Assembly (NCBI GenBank): GCA_028821515.1
Contig: JAPPGA010000068.1
Coordinates: forward strand, 21,790-85,789
Direction of reading: 5' to 3'
Length of the DNA stretch: 64,000 bases
From: Gammaproteobacteria bacterium
GTDB lineage: Bacteria > Pseudomonadota > Gammaproteobacteria > Pseudomonadales > Azotimanducaceae
Shown one piece after another: positions 36,719 to 47,224 of the stretch (position 1 is the first letter of the stretch; every line of letters starts with the position of its first letter). A model generated the notes under the pieces. That model did no database searches, was not told the origin of the DNA, and worked only from the letters and a program-made list of their open reading frames with translations. The position numbers and the translations under genes were made by a program.

Positions 36719-37150
36719 CTATTCGGCGGCGCTCATGTAACGAATGGCGCTGACCATCTCCACATCGGAGCAGTCCATGCACGTTCCCTTGGGGGGCATG
36801 GCGCCCAGCCCGGCGTTGCTGGTGCGCAGAAGCTCGTCCATGCCTTTCTCGAGACGGGGCGCCCATTGTTCGGCATCCTGGAACAGTGGCGCCTGGGCCA
36901 CAGCCGTGGCATGGCAGGCGAAACAGAACCGGTCATAGACATCCTGCCCCGACCTCGGTTCCTGGGACACCGCCGCCTCGACCACGGGACTCGCGGCCGA
37001 AACTGAACCGCACGCCTCGTCTCCTTCAAGACAGGAACTCCCGAACGGCGCAAGACGGTCGCGGATTTCCTCGAGCGTATCTTCCGGGATCGAGCCGGCC
37101 CAAACCGGCACCGCGAGAAGTGTCGCGAGGGCGAGAAGTCGTTTCACCAT
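36719..37150 (-). CDS. Cytochrome c5-like protein
   Basis: This 143-residue exported cytochrome has a signal peptide (MVKRLLALATLLAVPVWAG), then a spacer with a Cys pair (SSCLEGDEACGS). The class I cytochrome c domain has heme site CFACHATAV at about residue 75 and axial methionine in LGAMPPKGTCMDCSD. The CMDC pair after the Met is typical of cytochrome c5 and forms a disulfide. It carries electrons in the periplasm. GGAGG precedes the ATG. It diverges from the amidohydrolase gene and has no oxidase genes nearby. Confidence 0.9.
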   Translation of the reverse strand: MVKRLLALATLLAVPVWAGSIPEDTLEEIRDRLAPFGSSCLEGDEACGSVSAASPVVEAAVSQEPRSGQDVYDRFCFACHATAVAQAPLFQDAEQWAPRLEKGMDELLRTSNAGLGAMPPKGTCMDCSDVEMVSAIRYMSAAE

Positions 37151-37252
37151 GTTCCTCCAGTTTCGCGGCGGCGATTGTACTCGATCCGAACCGCAGCAAT
37201 CGAACGCCGGAGGTTATTCTTGGCCCCGATCGTTCGAATCGAAGGTTTCCCC

Positions 37253-38278
37253 ATGCCGTATCCCGAAAACGCACCCCTTGAGCAGTGGCTGGCGCAGGCG
37301 CCGCCGGAAGACGTGCTCGAGCCGGAACTACCCATCATCGACCCCCATCACCACCTGTGGGATTGCCGGAACGCCGATCGGGACCCGCATGTCCGCTGGG
37401 AACAGAAGGTATATCTCTGCGAGGAGATATCCCGGGACATCCGGGACTCCGGCCACAACGTGGTGCAGACGGTCTTTGCCCAATGCGGCGCCTTCTACCG
37501 TGCCGACGGGCCGGAGGAGATGCGGTGCGTCGGCGAGACGGAGTTCGTTCACGGCATGGCTGCGATGAGTCGGTCCGGCAAGTACGGCGACATGCGCCTG
37601 TGCACGGGAATCTTCACCAGCGCAGACCTCCAGCTCGGCCAGGCGGTAGAGCGGGTGCTCAAGGCGCACATCGCCGCCTCGCCCAACTTTCGCGGGATAC
37701 GCTACCCGTTGCCGGCCGAAATCGACGCCCGGTTCGAGGAAGGCTACGCGATACTGGGGAAACTCGGTCTCAGCTACGACAACTACTCGCCGGACTACGA
37801 GCGTCTGCCCCGACTTGCCACGCTGGCGAAGGCGCACCCCGACGTCACCATCATCGTCAACCATCTCGGCGGGAAGATTGATCCCGATGCCGGCCCGGCC
37901 GCGATCGCGCGGTGGAAGGAGTGCATCGACGCGATCGCGGGCTGTCCCAACGCCGTCATGAAGTGTGGCGGCGCGCAGCAGCGGGTCGGGCCGTGGGAGC
38001 CGCCGTTTCACATGCATCAGCGACCGCAGGGACCGCTCGGCTCCGAGGAACTGTGCGAACTGCTGTTTCCGTATTACCAGTACGTCATCGAGGCGTTCGG
38101 CGTGGAGCGCTGCATGTTCGAGAGCAACTTCCCCGTCGACAAGGAGTCCATCTCGTACCGCACGCTATGGAACCTGCTCAAGCGCATCGCCGCGCGGCTG
38201 GGACTGAGCGATTCGGAGAAGGCGACGATGTTCAGTGGAACAGCGGCTCGCGTGTATCGGCTCCCGCCAGTGGCCTAG
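37253..38278 (+). CDS. Amidohydrolase family protein (COG3618-like)
   Basis: ATG at 37253 (MPYPENAPLEQWLAQAPPED) gives 341 residues; the track start at 37175 lies in the divergent promoter region. The TIM-barrel metal site motif PIIDPHHHLWDCR is at about residue 32. IIVNHLGGKIDPDAG and ERCMFESNFPVDKESISY supply later His and Asp ligands of the amidohydrolase-2 group. Members hydrolyse lactones or decarboxylate aromatic acids. Cytoplasmic, no signal. Substrate is unknown. It converges on an APC permease gene with 7 bases between stops. Confidence 0.86.
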   Translation: MPYPENAPLEQWLAQAPPEDVLEPELPIIDPHHHLWDCRNADRDPHVRWEQKVYLCEEISRDIRDSGHNVVQTVFAQCGAFYRADGPEEMRCVGETEFVHGMAAMSRSGKYGDMRLCTGIFTSADLQLGQAVERVLKAHIAASPNFRGIRYPLPAEIDARFEEGYAILGKLGLSYDNYSPDYERLPRLATLAKAHPDVTIIVNHLGGKIDPDAGPAAIARWKECIDAIAGCPNAVMKCGGAQQRVGPWEPPFHMHQRPQGPLGSEELCELLFPYYQYVIEAFGVERCMFESNFPVDKESISYRTLWNLLKRIAARLGLSDSEKATMFSGTAARVYRLPPVA

Positions 38279-38285
38279 GGTCTAC

Positions 38286-39671
38286 TCAAGTGCCCTGCGC
38301 GTCACGCCCGTTTCTCACGCGGTAGAAGGTCCAGACGGCAAGCCCGATCGCCGCCCAGCCGATGACCATCGCCCACTCGTAGGGCCACGCCAGCGACGAA
38401 GGGCTGAACGGCATGTACAGCGACAGGAACGCGACGCCCAGAACTATCGCGATGCCGCCGACGGTTCGCGGATAACGAACGCGAAACGGCCGCGGCAGGT
38501 CCGGGTCTTTCCAGCGCAGCACGAGGAACGCGATCGGTACAAAGAGATAGGCCACGACCACGGCCATGGAGCCGGCGTTGATGAGCCACACCAGGATGAC
38601 CCGCCCAAAGAGCGGTGAAATGCAGGACAGGACTCCAAGCACGATGACGGCGATCCAAGGCGTGCGGTATTTCGGGTGCAACCGCGAGAACGCCTTGGGC
38701 AGGACACCGGACTCCGACAACGCGAACATCACGCGGCTGCCGCAGATGATGAACGCGTTCCAGCTCGTCAGGATGCCGCCGACTCCGCCGGCGATCAGCG
38801 CGGCGCCCGCCCACGATCCGCCCCAGAGCGCCGTTGCCGCATCGGCGGTCGCAACGGTCGCGTCGGCGCGCGCCTTGGCATCCAGCCCCAGGGCCACGCC
38901 GAAGGATATGGCTCCGTACCAGAGGACGGCCATGACAAGCGAGGCGATCAGCAACCAGCCGATCCGGTTCGCCGGCAGGTCGATCTCTTCCGCCGACTGC
39001 GGCAGGACATCGAAGCCCACCATCAGCGCGGGCACCATGATGAGCACGGTGAGGATCCCCGTCGCGGGAATACCGATGAGCGGTTGTGCGTTGGACCATT
39101 CGCCGTTCCCCGCTGCGCCCGTGAAGAGAATGACGCCGGCCAGCAGGATGGCGCCAGTGATAGCGGTCTGCACGAAGGCCGCGGTGCGGATGCCGATAAC
39201 ATTGATCCAGGTCATGACCACCGTCGCGCCCACGCCTATCGCCACGAAGCCGAGGTGCACAGGAGCGTCCAGCACATGCCATAGCGTGGCGATGCGTATC
39301 TCCGGAAACAGGTATTCCACCGCCGTCGGCAGCGCGACCGATTCGAACAGGCACACGACCGCATACGCCATCAGGAGCGCCCAGGTGCAGACGAACGACC
39401 ATCCGGGACCCAGCGCGGCGCGGGTATAGACGTGTTCGCCGCCGGCCTTGGGCATGGCGGCCACGAGTTCGGAATAGGTGAGTCCGATGAAGGCGATGGC
39501 GACCCCGCCCGCCGCGAACGCGATCAGCGTCCCGAGGGACCCGGCGTTCTCGACCCAGTGACCGGTGAGCAGCACCCAGCTCCAACCGATCATCGCCCCG
39601 AAGGAGAGCGTCAGCACCTCCCGGGCGCGAAGTACGCGCTTGAAACGGCCTTCAGGTGGGCTAGAAGACAA
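38286..39671 (-). CDS. APC-superfamily amino-acid permease
   Basis: This 461-residue protein with about 12 membrane helices belongs to the APC family: the N-terminal LTLSFGAMIGWSWVLLTGHWV with the usual unwound first helix, GEHVYTRAALGPGWSFVCTWAL and the conserved mid-region PQSAEEIDLPANRIGWLL. The LHPKYRTPWIAVIVLGVLSC motif before helix 9 is typical. It would import an amino acid or amine with protons. Its start overlaps the end of the CaiB-type CoA-transferase gene by 11 bases, so the two are one operon. They may handle uptake and activation of a carnitine- or betaine-like compound; that link is speculative. Confidence 0.87.
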   Translation of the reverse strand: MSSSPPEGRFKRVLRAREVLTLSFGAMIGWSWVLLTGHWVENAGSLGTLIAFAAGGVAIAFIGLTYSELVAAMPKAGGEHVYTRAALGPGWSFVCTWALLMAYAVVCLFESVALPTAVEYLFPEIRIATLWHVLDAPVHLGFVAIGVGATVVMTWINVIGIRTAAFVQTAITGAILLAGVILFTGAAGNGEWSNAQPLIGIPATGILTVLIMVPALMVGFDVLPQSAEEIDLPANRIGWLLIASLVMAVLWYGAISFGVALGLDAKARADATVATADAATALWGGSWAGAALIAGGVGGILTSWNAFIICGSRVMFALSESGVLPKAFSRLHPKYRTPWIAVIVLGVLSCISPLFGRVILVWLINAGSMAVVVAYLFVPIAFLVLRWKDPDLPRPFRVRYPRTVGGIAIVLGVAFLSLYMPFSPSSLAWPYEWAMVIGWAAIGLAVWTFYRVRNGRDAQGT

Positions 39672-40878
39672 CGCCGGCTTTCCTCAGTCCAGCGATCTCG
39701 TCCGGTGAGAAACCGGCTTCTCCCAGCAGTTCGTCCGTATGTTCACCGAGTGCCGGCGTATGGCGAGAGATGCCGGCCGGCGTCCCGCTGAAACGTCCGG
39801 GGGGTCGAGGTTGCCGCAGCGTGCCACCCACCGGATGCTCGAACTCGACCAGTGCCCCCATTGCTCGAACCTGGGGATCGTTGGCCACCTCTTCACGCTG
39901 GTTGATCCTTGCGAAAGGCACCTGGTGCCGTTCCAGCCGCTCGCACAGGTCATCCGTGGTGAATCGCGCATAGGCATCGTCGATCGCGCGCATCACCTCC
40001 GGGCTCGGCCCCACCCCGGTGCGCACGTCGCGATCCTTCTCCGACAGCTCTTCCGTCAGTTCCAGGGCCTGGAACACACCTTTCCACTCGCGTGTCTGCA
40101 CCGGCATCGTGGCGATGTATCCGTCCGCAGTCTTCTTCACCTTGCTCGGGCGCGGCCTCTGCCTCAGCCTCTGCGTCATGACATCGACGCTCTCCCCCAC
40201 GAAGTGCTGGTTGACCATGGCGTCCGGCCAGAGAAAGAAGAGCGCGGAGTCGAGCATCGAGACGTCGATCCGCTGCCCCACGCCTGTCCGTTCCCTGGCG
40301 TACAGGGCCGAACACACCGCCTGCGCCGCCGTCATGGCAGTGACCTTGTCGCAAATGAGTGTATTGACCAATGCCGGCTCCCCCGTTTCGGGGTCCGCCT
40401 GCAACGATGCAATGCCGGAAATGGCCTGGATTACCGCGTCGTAGACACGTCGGCCAGCGTACGGCCCCGTGGCGCCAACACCGTTGATGGACGCGAATAT
40501 CAGCCGTGGGTTCAGCTCAGAGAGTGACGCGTAGCCGACACCCAGACGCTCCATCACGCCTGGCCTGAAGTTCTCCATCAAGACGTCCGCGTTAGCGACG
40601 AAACGATGCAGCACGGACTTGCCCGCATCCCCGGAAAGGTCGATGCCAATGGAGCGCTTGTTCCGGTTCAGCGCGGCGAACTGCGCGTCCAGCCCGTTTC
40701 GCGAGACCCGCATGGGACCGCGCTGCATGTCGCCGCCTGGGGGCTCCACCTTGACCACATCCGCGCCCTGGTCGCCGAGAATCGATGCCGCCATGGGTCC
40801 CGAGTAGACCGTCGTCATGTCGATGACCCGGACTCCCGACAGCGACCCGGTCATGCTCTGTTCGCGCGGTTGAATCAC
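39661..40878 (-). CDS. Class III (CaiB/BaiF) CoA-transferase
   Basis: GTG at 40878 with AAGGG upstream gives 405 residues; ATG at 40854 (MTGSLSGVRVIDMTTVYSGP) is an alternative. Features: LSGVRVIDMTTVYSGPMAA, LGDQGADVVKVEPPGGD, NRNKRSIGIDLSGDAG, DVLMENFRPGVMERLG and the catalytic aspartate in LICDKVTAMTAAQAV. The family transfers CoA between acids such as carnitine, bile acids, formate or aromatics through an Asp-bound anhydride. It overlaps the permease gene downstream. Substrate unknown. tRNA-Phe lies 13 bases upstream on the same strand. Confidence 0.92.
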   Translation of the reverse strand: MIQPREQSMTGSLSGVRVIDMTTVYSGPMAASILGDQGADVVKVEPPGGDMQRGPMRVSRNGLDAQFAALNRNKRSIGIDLSGDAGKSVLHRFVANADVLMENFRPGVMERLGVGYASLSELNPRLIFASINGVGATGPYAGRRVYDAVIQAISGIASLQADPETGEPALVNTLICDKVTAMTAAQAVCSALYARERTGVGQRIDVSMLDSALFFLWPDAMVNQHFVGESVDVMTQRLRQRPRPSKVKKTADGYIATMPVQTREWKGVFQALELTEELSEKDRDVRTGVGPSPEVMRAIDDAYARFTTDDLCERLERHQVPFARINQREEVANDPQVRAMGALVEFEHPVGGTLRQPRPPGRFSGTPAGISRHTPALGEHTDELLGEAGFSPDEIAGLRKAGVVF

Positions 40879-40891
40879 ATAAGCCCTTCGT

Positions 40892-40967
40892 TGGTGGCCA
40901 GGGGTGGAATCGAACCACCGACACGCGGATTTTCAGTCCACTGCTCTACCGACTGAGCTACCTGGCC
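40892..40967 (-). tRNA. tRNA-Phe (GAA)
   Basis: The 76-base gene reads on the minus strand GGCCAGG (acceptor), GCTC...GAGC (D stem), GTGGA-CTGAAAA-TCCGC (anticodon stem-loop, GAA), GTGTC variable loop and the T arm GGTGG-TTCGATT-CCACC, then CCTGGCC-A-CCA. The CCA end is encoded. All stems pair. It lies between the CoA-transferase gene and a truncated antitoxin. Confidence 0.96.
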
Positions 40968-41329
40968 GGATTGGACACGCGGCCGCGGAAGCGGTCGCGC
41001 GGTCGAAGGCGCGGCGTATTAAATCCCTTGGACCGAAAACGGTCAACAACCCCACCGAGCGCTTTGGGTGATCGCGTCAGTCATGTTCCCCAGTTGTTGA
41101 TGAGGTCGAAACTCGCCACCAATGACTGGGGGTATCCCCCCTCGTACGCCGCTCTCTATGCGGAGATCCGAAGTTGCATGCCCAGAGCTCGCGTGATTCG
41201 CATCACCGTGGCAAACGTCGGGTTGCCGTTTGCCGATAGCGCCTTGTACAGACTGGCTGGAGCCGCGCCGCCTAGATTGGACAACGCCGATTCTCCCTAG
41301 TCACACGAACCACGCATCCCTACCAATAT
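40968..41329. other. Region upstream of tRNA-Phe with antitoxin relic
   Basis: The 362 bases between tRNA-Phe and the pseudouridine synthase gene hold a truncated antidote-type antitoxin on the minus strand (41156-41296). An imperfect inverted repeat (TTCCCCAGT near 41091 and ACTGGGGG near 41125) is also present. The plus-strand 109-aa ORF in the track is a shadow. Confidence 0.5.
41156..41296 (-). pseudogene. Truncated addiction-module antidote (HigA-like) protein
   Basis: One minus-strand frame between stops reads LGGAAPASLYKALSANGNPTFATVMRITRALGMQLRIS in pieces: the motif 'LYKALS.nGNP.F.Tv....ralGl.L' is the C-terminal helix-turn-helix of the addiction-module antidote family (TIGR02684 type). 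A full member has about 100 residues; here only the last 45 remain, with a stop codon just upstream and no toxin gene beside it. A TTG at 41284 with AGGGAG upstream could still start a 43-residue product. Confidence 0.68.
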
Positions 41330-42004
41330 TCATCGCAACGCGCTGAATACACCTTCCGGTACCGCCGCCGAAAAAGTACCGTAACCCGGCGCGAACACGC
41401 GGCGGCAGTGCAACGCGAGGCGTGTATGTGCCTGCTCGTTTGACGCCGGCGCCCCGTAGAGATGATCGCCCACGACTGCGTGACCTATCCAGGAGAGATG
41501 GACGCGAATCTGGTGTGAGCGACCCGTAATTGGCTGCACGGCCACGAGCGTGCGCTTCTGCCCCCTCGCGATCACACGGACGCTGGTCGTGCTCGCATGG
41601 CCACCTTCGGCGTCGATCGTCCATCCTTGGCGCGTTGGTCGTATCTCCTCTCGGAGGCCCGCCACGCGGTATCGGCTCTTGCGTCCTTGCCGGAGGGGCA
41701 GGTCGATGGTCAGCGTACGCCCTGACGGCAGGTGGCCGCAGACGGCGGCTACATAGTGCTTGCGCACCGCGCGCGCATTGAAGGCGCGGCTCAGGTTCCG
41801 CTGGGTATGCCGATCGAGCGCGACCAGCAGAATGCCGCTGGTGCCCTTGTCCAGGCGGTGGACGAGGCGCGGACGGGAGTATGTGGCCTTGAGTTCCGGG
41901 AGCAGGCAGGGCGCGCCGGTGCGATCGTCCAGCACCGAGACCCCGCTTGGCTTGTTGATGACCAGCAGGCTGCCGTCTTCGAAGAGGACGTCAAGCATCC
42001 GCAA
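41330..42004 (-). CDS. RluA-family pseudouridine synthase
   Basis: This 224-residue enzyme converts a uridine in rRNA or tRNA to pseudouridine. The catalytic motif is RPRLVHRLDKGTSGILLVAL, with Asp as nucleophile. LFEDGSLLVINKPSGV at the start, RAVRKHYVAAVCGHLP and PITGRSHQIRVHLSWIGHAVVGDHLYG complete the family set. There is no S4 domain, so it is closer to the short RluA/RluE-like or TruC-like proteins than to RluC/RluD. The start (ATG 42004 or 41998) overlaps the stop of the M28-like gene upstream, implying coupling. Confidence 0.92.
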   Translation of the reverse strand: MRMLDVLFEDGSLLVINKPSGVSVLDDRTGAPCLLPELKATYSRPRLVHRLDKGTSGILLVALDRHTQRNLSRAFNARAVRKHYVAAVCGHLPSGRTLTIDLPLRQGRKSRYRVAGLREEIRPTRQGWTIDAEGGHASTTSVRVIARGQKRTLVAVQPITGRSHQIRVHLSWIGHAVVGDHLYGAPASNEQAHTRLALHCRRVFAPGYGTFSAAVPEGVFSALR

Positions 42005-43145
42005 GGGTGCGCGCGATTTGTATTACCGCGCGGCAAATCGTCTCGGTCTTTTCGAGGTCGATGGTCTCGGGCCAACGGTCGTCCGGGTGGTGGAACCAGG
42101 GGTTCTTGCCCAGAAGCGAGAGGTAGCTCCCGCCAGCGTCGAAGACATTCTGGGCTTCTCCGCCCGGGCGGACGTCGGTCGGCACGATCATCGCGGGCGA
42201 GATGCCGAAGGCCTCCAACGTTTCGAGGCCCATGGCGAAAAGGTCCGGGGAAGCCTGATAGCGAATGCCAGCAGCCAGCCGCGTACCCGCATGGTGACAG
42301 TCAGCGGCCGCAAAGTTGGCGCCGAGATGAATCCAGGCGCGGGCTCCCGTCGCGAGTCTCGGGTGCCGCGCCATGTATCGCTCAAGGCCCACATGACCCA
42401 GTTCGTGACCCGTGTTCGCGGTGAAGAGCACATCGCAACGGCCCGGGTTGTCCGCGAAGTGCCGGATACACGCGAGCCAGACGGCGATTCCACCGCCGCG
42501 CTCGGCGGTGGACGTCCACCAAGAACTGCGCGGGGTCATGATAACGAGCGGCGCCGCGTGGGGATCTCGCCCCGGAACCCGCGTCAGCACATTGCAGGCT
42601 TCGGTGTTCTCGATCGTCGCGTGGGCGACAAGGCGGGCGACCGAGTGGACCTCGGCAGCGGCGTCCAGCCAGTCGACGTCGTGTGTCGCAACCTGCAGTA
42701 CCGGCGGTCCGAACGGTCTCACGTAATCCGGCGCGTTCAGCAGCGTAAGCCCCGGAACGCCTTCCGGCGGCTTCGATCCGGCGATTACCGCGCGAAAGGT
42801 GCCGTTTCGCGCCCTCGACACCTCGGTTGAGGTTCCTCCGGGACTTGACGTCGTAACGACGATTCCTCGACCCGCACCATCGATCCGTGTCAGCGGGCAG
42901 GTGACGCCCGCTTCGTCTGTCAGGCCACCATCAAACAGTGGCACGCCGTCTGCCCGGCGACGGTCGACTTCCACCGCGCATTCGCGCAGCACCCGGCGGC
43001 GAAAGGGAAACATGTCGAGGCGCGGTTCCGCGCCTGCGGCGCGAATGGTGTCCGCGAGCCAGTGGGCCGTCGCCAGATCGCCCGCAGTTCCCGTGCGGTG
43101 CTCAGCAATCGCGTCCCAGCCTTCGATGTCGGCAGCGACGTGCAC
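41991..43145 (-). CDS. M28-like peptidase, metal site degenerate
   Basis: GTG at 43145 gives 384 residues; the start lies 7 bases after a strong hairpin and has no ribosome site, so it is uncertain. The overall order follows M28 aminopeptidases: a protease-associated-type segment, VIMTPRSSWWTSTAERGGGIAVWLA, FTANTGHELGHVGLERYM and a closing FHHPDDRWPETIDL. The last matches the 'yHt..Dt...id' histidine motif. The first His-x-Asp pair, the bridging Asp and the Glu-Glu pair are replaced, so zinc binding and proteolysis are doubtful. It may be a non-enzymatic relative. Confidence 0.65.
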   Translation of the reverse strand: MHVAADIEGWDAIAEHRTGTAGDLATAHWLADTIRAAGAEPRLDMFPFRRRVLRECAVEVDRRRADGVPLFDGGLTDEAGVTCPLTRIDGAGRGIVVTTSSPGGTSTEVSRARNGTFRAVIAGSKPPEGVPGLTLLNAPDYVRPFGPPVLQVATHDVDWLDAAAEVHSVARLVAHATIENTEACNVLTRVPGRDPHAAPLVIMTPRSSWWTSTAERGGGIAVWLACIRHFADNPGRCDVLFTANTGHELGHVGLERYMARHPRLATGARAWIHLGANFAAADCHHAGTRLAAGIRYQASPDLFAMGLETLEAFGISPAMIVPTDVRPGGEAQNVFDAGGSYLSLLGKNPWFHHPDDRWPETIDLEKTETICRAVIQIARTLADA

Positions 43146-43152
43146 GAAACGA

Positions 43153-43188
43153 GAAGGGTCCTCGAAGTCAGGTTATCGAGGACCCTTC
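43153..43188 (-). terminator. Terminator-like hairpin after katG
   Basis: A perfect 13-base stem GAAGGGTCCTCGA/TCGAGGACCCTTC with a ten-base loop lies 8 bases after the katG stop. The downstream tail on the minus strand (TCGTTTCGTG) is only mildly U-rich, so it may act as an mRNA end stabiliser or partial terminator. Confidence 0.65.
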
Positions 43189-43195
43189 CCCGACA

Positions 43196-45427
<2,232 letters not shown>

Positions 45428-45485
45428 TTACGACAAAATATCCGACCGTTAGTGCGAGCCTAGGATTTGGCTGCCTTCGCGTACA

Positions 45486-45512
45486 ACGATTATTATTGGA
45501 TGTATTAATCGT
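45486..45512. promoter_or_regulatory. Candidate OxyR operator between katG and oxyR
   Basis: The AT-rich palindrome ACGATTA...TAATCGT (arms of seven bases, 13-base spacer) lies in the divergent control region, 17 bases before the oxyR ATG. Its position fits autoregulation of oxyR and activation of katG. It does not match the full four-box E. coli OxyR site. Confidence 0.5.
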
Positions 45513-45529
45513 ATTTTGCGAATGCCGCG

Positions 45530-46435
45530 ATGAAACGCCTGCCCACGATGAAACAGCTCCAATACCTGGTAGCGCTGACGGACACCCAGCACTTCGGCCG
45601 CGCGGCGCAAAGGTGCTATATCACCCAGTCGACCTTGAGCGCCGGCATCCGCGATCTCGAGTCCGTGCTCGGCATCCCGATCGCCGAGCGATCGAACCGG
45701 CATGTGCTGATCACGCGCGTCGGCCGGCAGATCGCCGAGCGGGCAAGGGCGCTCCTGCGGGACGCGGAAGAGGTCATGGAAGTGGCCAGGGCCGGACGTT
45801 CTCCGATGACAGGAGAGATGCGGCTCGGCGTCATACCGACGATCGGTCCGTTCCTCCTGCCCCAAGTCCTACCGGTACTGCGGGACCGGTTCCCGGAGTT
45901 GACGATCTACTTGAGGGAAGAGCAGACCGCCCCGCTGCTCGCCCGCCTGGAAGAGGGAGAGCTGGACGCCGCGCTGATCGCGCTACCTTACGAAACGGAG
46001 GACTTCAGCATCGATGTCATCCTCAAGGATGAATTCCTGTTCGCCTGCCACCGCACCCACGCCCTCGCGAGTGCCGATGAGGTTTCCCTTGACGCGCTTG
46101 CAGACGAACAGCTCATGCTCCTGGCGGAAGGTCACTGCCTTCGTGGGCACACCCTCGATGCCTGCGGCGTGGGCGACACCAAGGCGCGGGCGCAGTTCGA
46201 GGCGAGCAGCCTCTATACCCTGGTGCAGATGGTCGCGGCGGGCATCGGCGTGACCCTCATACCGCGGCTCGCGGTCGACGCCAACGTCATCCAGGGAACG
46301 GGGATATCGCTCTCGAGGCTCGCAGCCCCCGCTTCGCGCGACATCGGGCTGGCATGGCGCCCCACATCGCTCCGAACGGACGACTTCCGGCTGCTGGCAA
46401 AGACGCTGAGGGAAATGCCGTCACTGGCATCGTGA
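45530..46435 (+). CDS. oxyR: LysR-type peroxide sensor OxyR
   Basis: This 301-residue LysR regulator has an N-terminal winged helix-turn-helix (MKQLQYLVALTDTQHFGRAA, then QSTLSAGIRDLESVLG). The effector domain begins near residue 90 (GEMRLGVIPTIGPFLLPQVL). The redox cysteines occur in EGHCLRGHTLDAC, nine residues apart as in the E. coli C199-C208 pair, so peroxide sensing by disulfide formation is expected. It lies opposite katG. The next gene, a methyltransferase, starts within its stop codon (GTGA). Confidence 0.95.
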   Translation: MKRLPTMKQLQYLVALTDTQHFGRAAQRCYITQSTLSAGIRDLESVLGIPIAERSNRHVLITRVGRQIAERARALLRDAEEVMEVARAGRSPMTGEMRLGVIPTIGPFLLPQVLPVLRDRFPELTIYLREEQTAPLLARLEEGELDAALIALPYETEDFSIDVILKDEFLFACHRTHALASADEVSLDALADEQLMLLAEGHCLRGHTLDACGVGDTKARAQFEASSLYTLVQMVAAGIGVTLIPRLAVDANVIQGTGISLSRLAAPASRDIGLAWRPTSLRTDDFRLLAKTLREMPSLAS

Positions 46436-47211
46436 ACGGCCCCGCACTCATGCCGCCGGATCGGGTCACCACGCTGTTCTACGAACTGTTCAGCGGACTG
46501 CCCCGGCAGGGACCGGGGACCGCCGCGAGCACGCGCCGCGCCCTCGGCTTCGTGCCGGACGTCGGCCCGAAGACCCGCGTTCTCGACATCGGCTGCGGGA
46601 CCGGCGCCCAGACTTTGGTCCTTGCGGACAGTTCGCCGTGCCGCATCATCGCCGTCGACAACCACCGACCGTTCGTCGACACGCTGAACCGAAGCGCCCG
46701 TGAACTGGGAATCGAAGACAGGTTGGAAGCTCGCGTGGCGGACATGCGCCGGCTCGACTTCGCCGATGATTCCTTCGAACTGATCTGGTGCGAAGGTGCC
46801 ATCTACAACATGGGTGTCGAAGCAGCCTTGCGCGACTGGCGACACCCGCTGCGGCCCAACGGACACATCGCGTTTACGGAGGTGTGTTGGCACAAGCCCA
46901 AACCGCCCGCTCCATGCGTTGCGTTCTGGACCCGGGAGTACCCGGCCATCCGCGACACCGCGGTACTCCTGAAAGCAATCGGGGAATGCGGATACGAGAC
47001 CGTCGCGCACTTTCCGCTTCCCGCGTCGGCATGGTGGGACGACTACTACCGGCCGCTACAGGACAACGTCACCGCATTTCGGAAGCGCCACCACGATGCG
47101 CCGGACGCGCAGGAACTGGCGGAACAGTGCCAGGAGGAAATAGACACCTGGCACGCCTATTCGCAGTTCTACGGCTACGAGTTCTTCCTGCTCCGCGCCC
47201 CCTGCCCCTGA
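46432..47211 (+). CDS. Class I SAM-dependent methyltransferase
   Basis: GTG at 46432 overlaps the oxyR stop; ATG at 46450 is an alternative. About 259 residues. SAM-binding motif I is VLDIGCGTGAQTLVLAD, motif II CRIIAVDNHRPFVD, and the acidic loop ARVADMRRLDFADDSFELIWCEGAIYNMG. The C-terminal part (AWWDDYYRPLQDNVTAFRK) is helical. The acceptor could be a small molecule; no signature fixes it. Translation coupling to oxyR is suggestive of a stress role but not evidence of one. Confidence 0.87.
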   Translation: MNGPALMPPDRVTTLFYELFSGLPRQGPGTAASTRRALGFVPDVGPKTRVLDIGCGTGAQTLVLADSSPCRIIAVDNHRPFVDTLNRSARELGIEDRLEARVADMRRLDFADDSFELIWCEGAIYNMGVEAALRDWRHPLRPNGHIAFTEVCWHKPKPPAPCVAFWTREYPAIRDTAVLLKAIGECGYETVAHFPLPASAWWDDYYRPLQDNVTAFRKRHHDAPDAQELAEQCQEEIDTWHAYSQFYGYEFFLLRAPCP

Positions 47212-47224
47212 TCCCAAGGGCAAG

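Noticed and set aside
38302-39585. Minus-strand 427-aa ORF in another frame of the APC permease
   Set aside because: Arg/His-rich shadow; the permease frame has proper membrane helices.
40971-41300. Plus-strand 109-aa ORF after tRNA-Phe
   Set aside because: It is the opposite strand of the antitoxin relic, where the family motif is clear.
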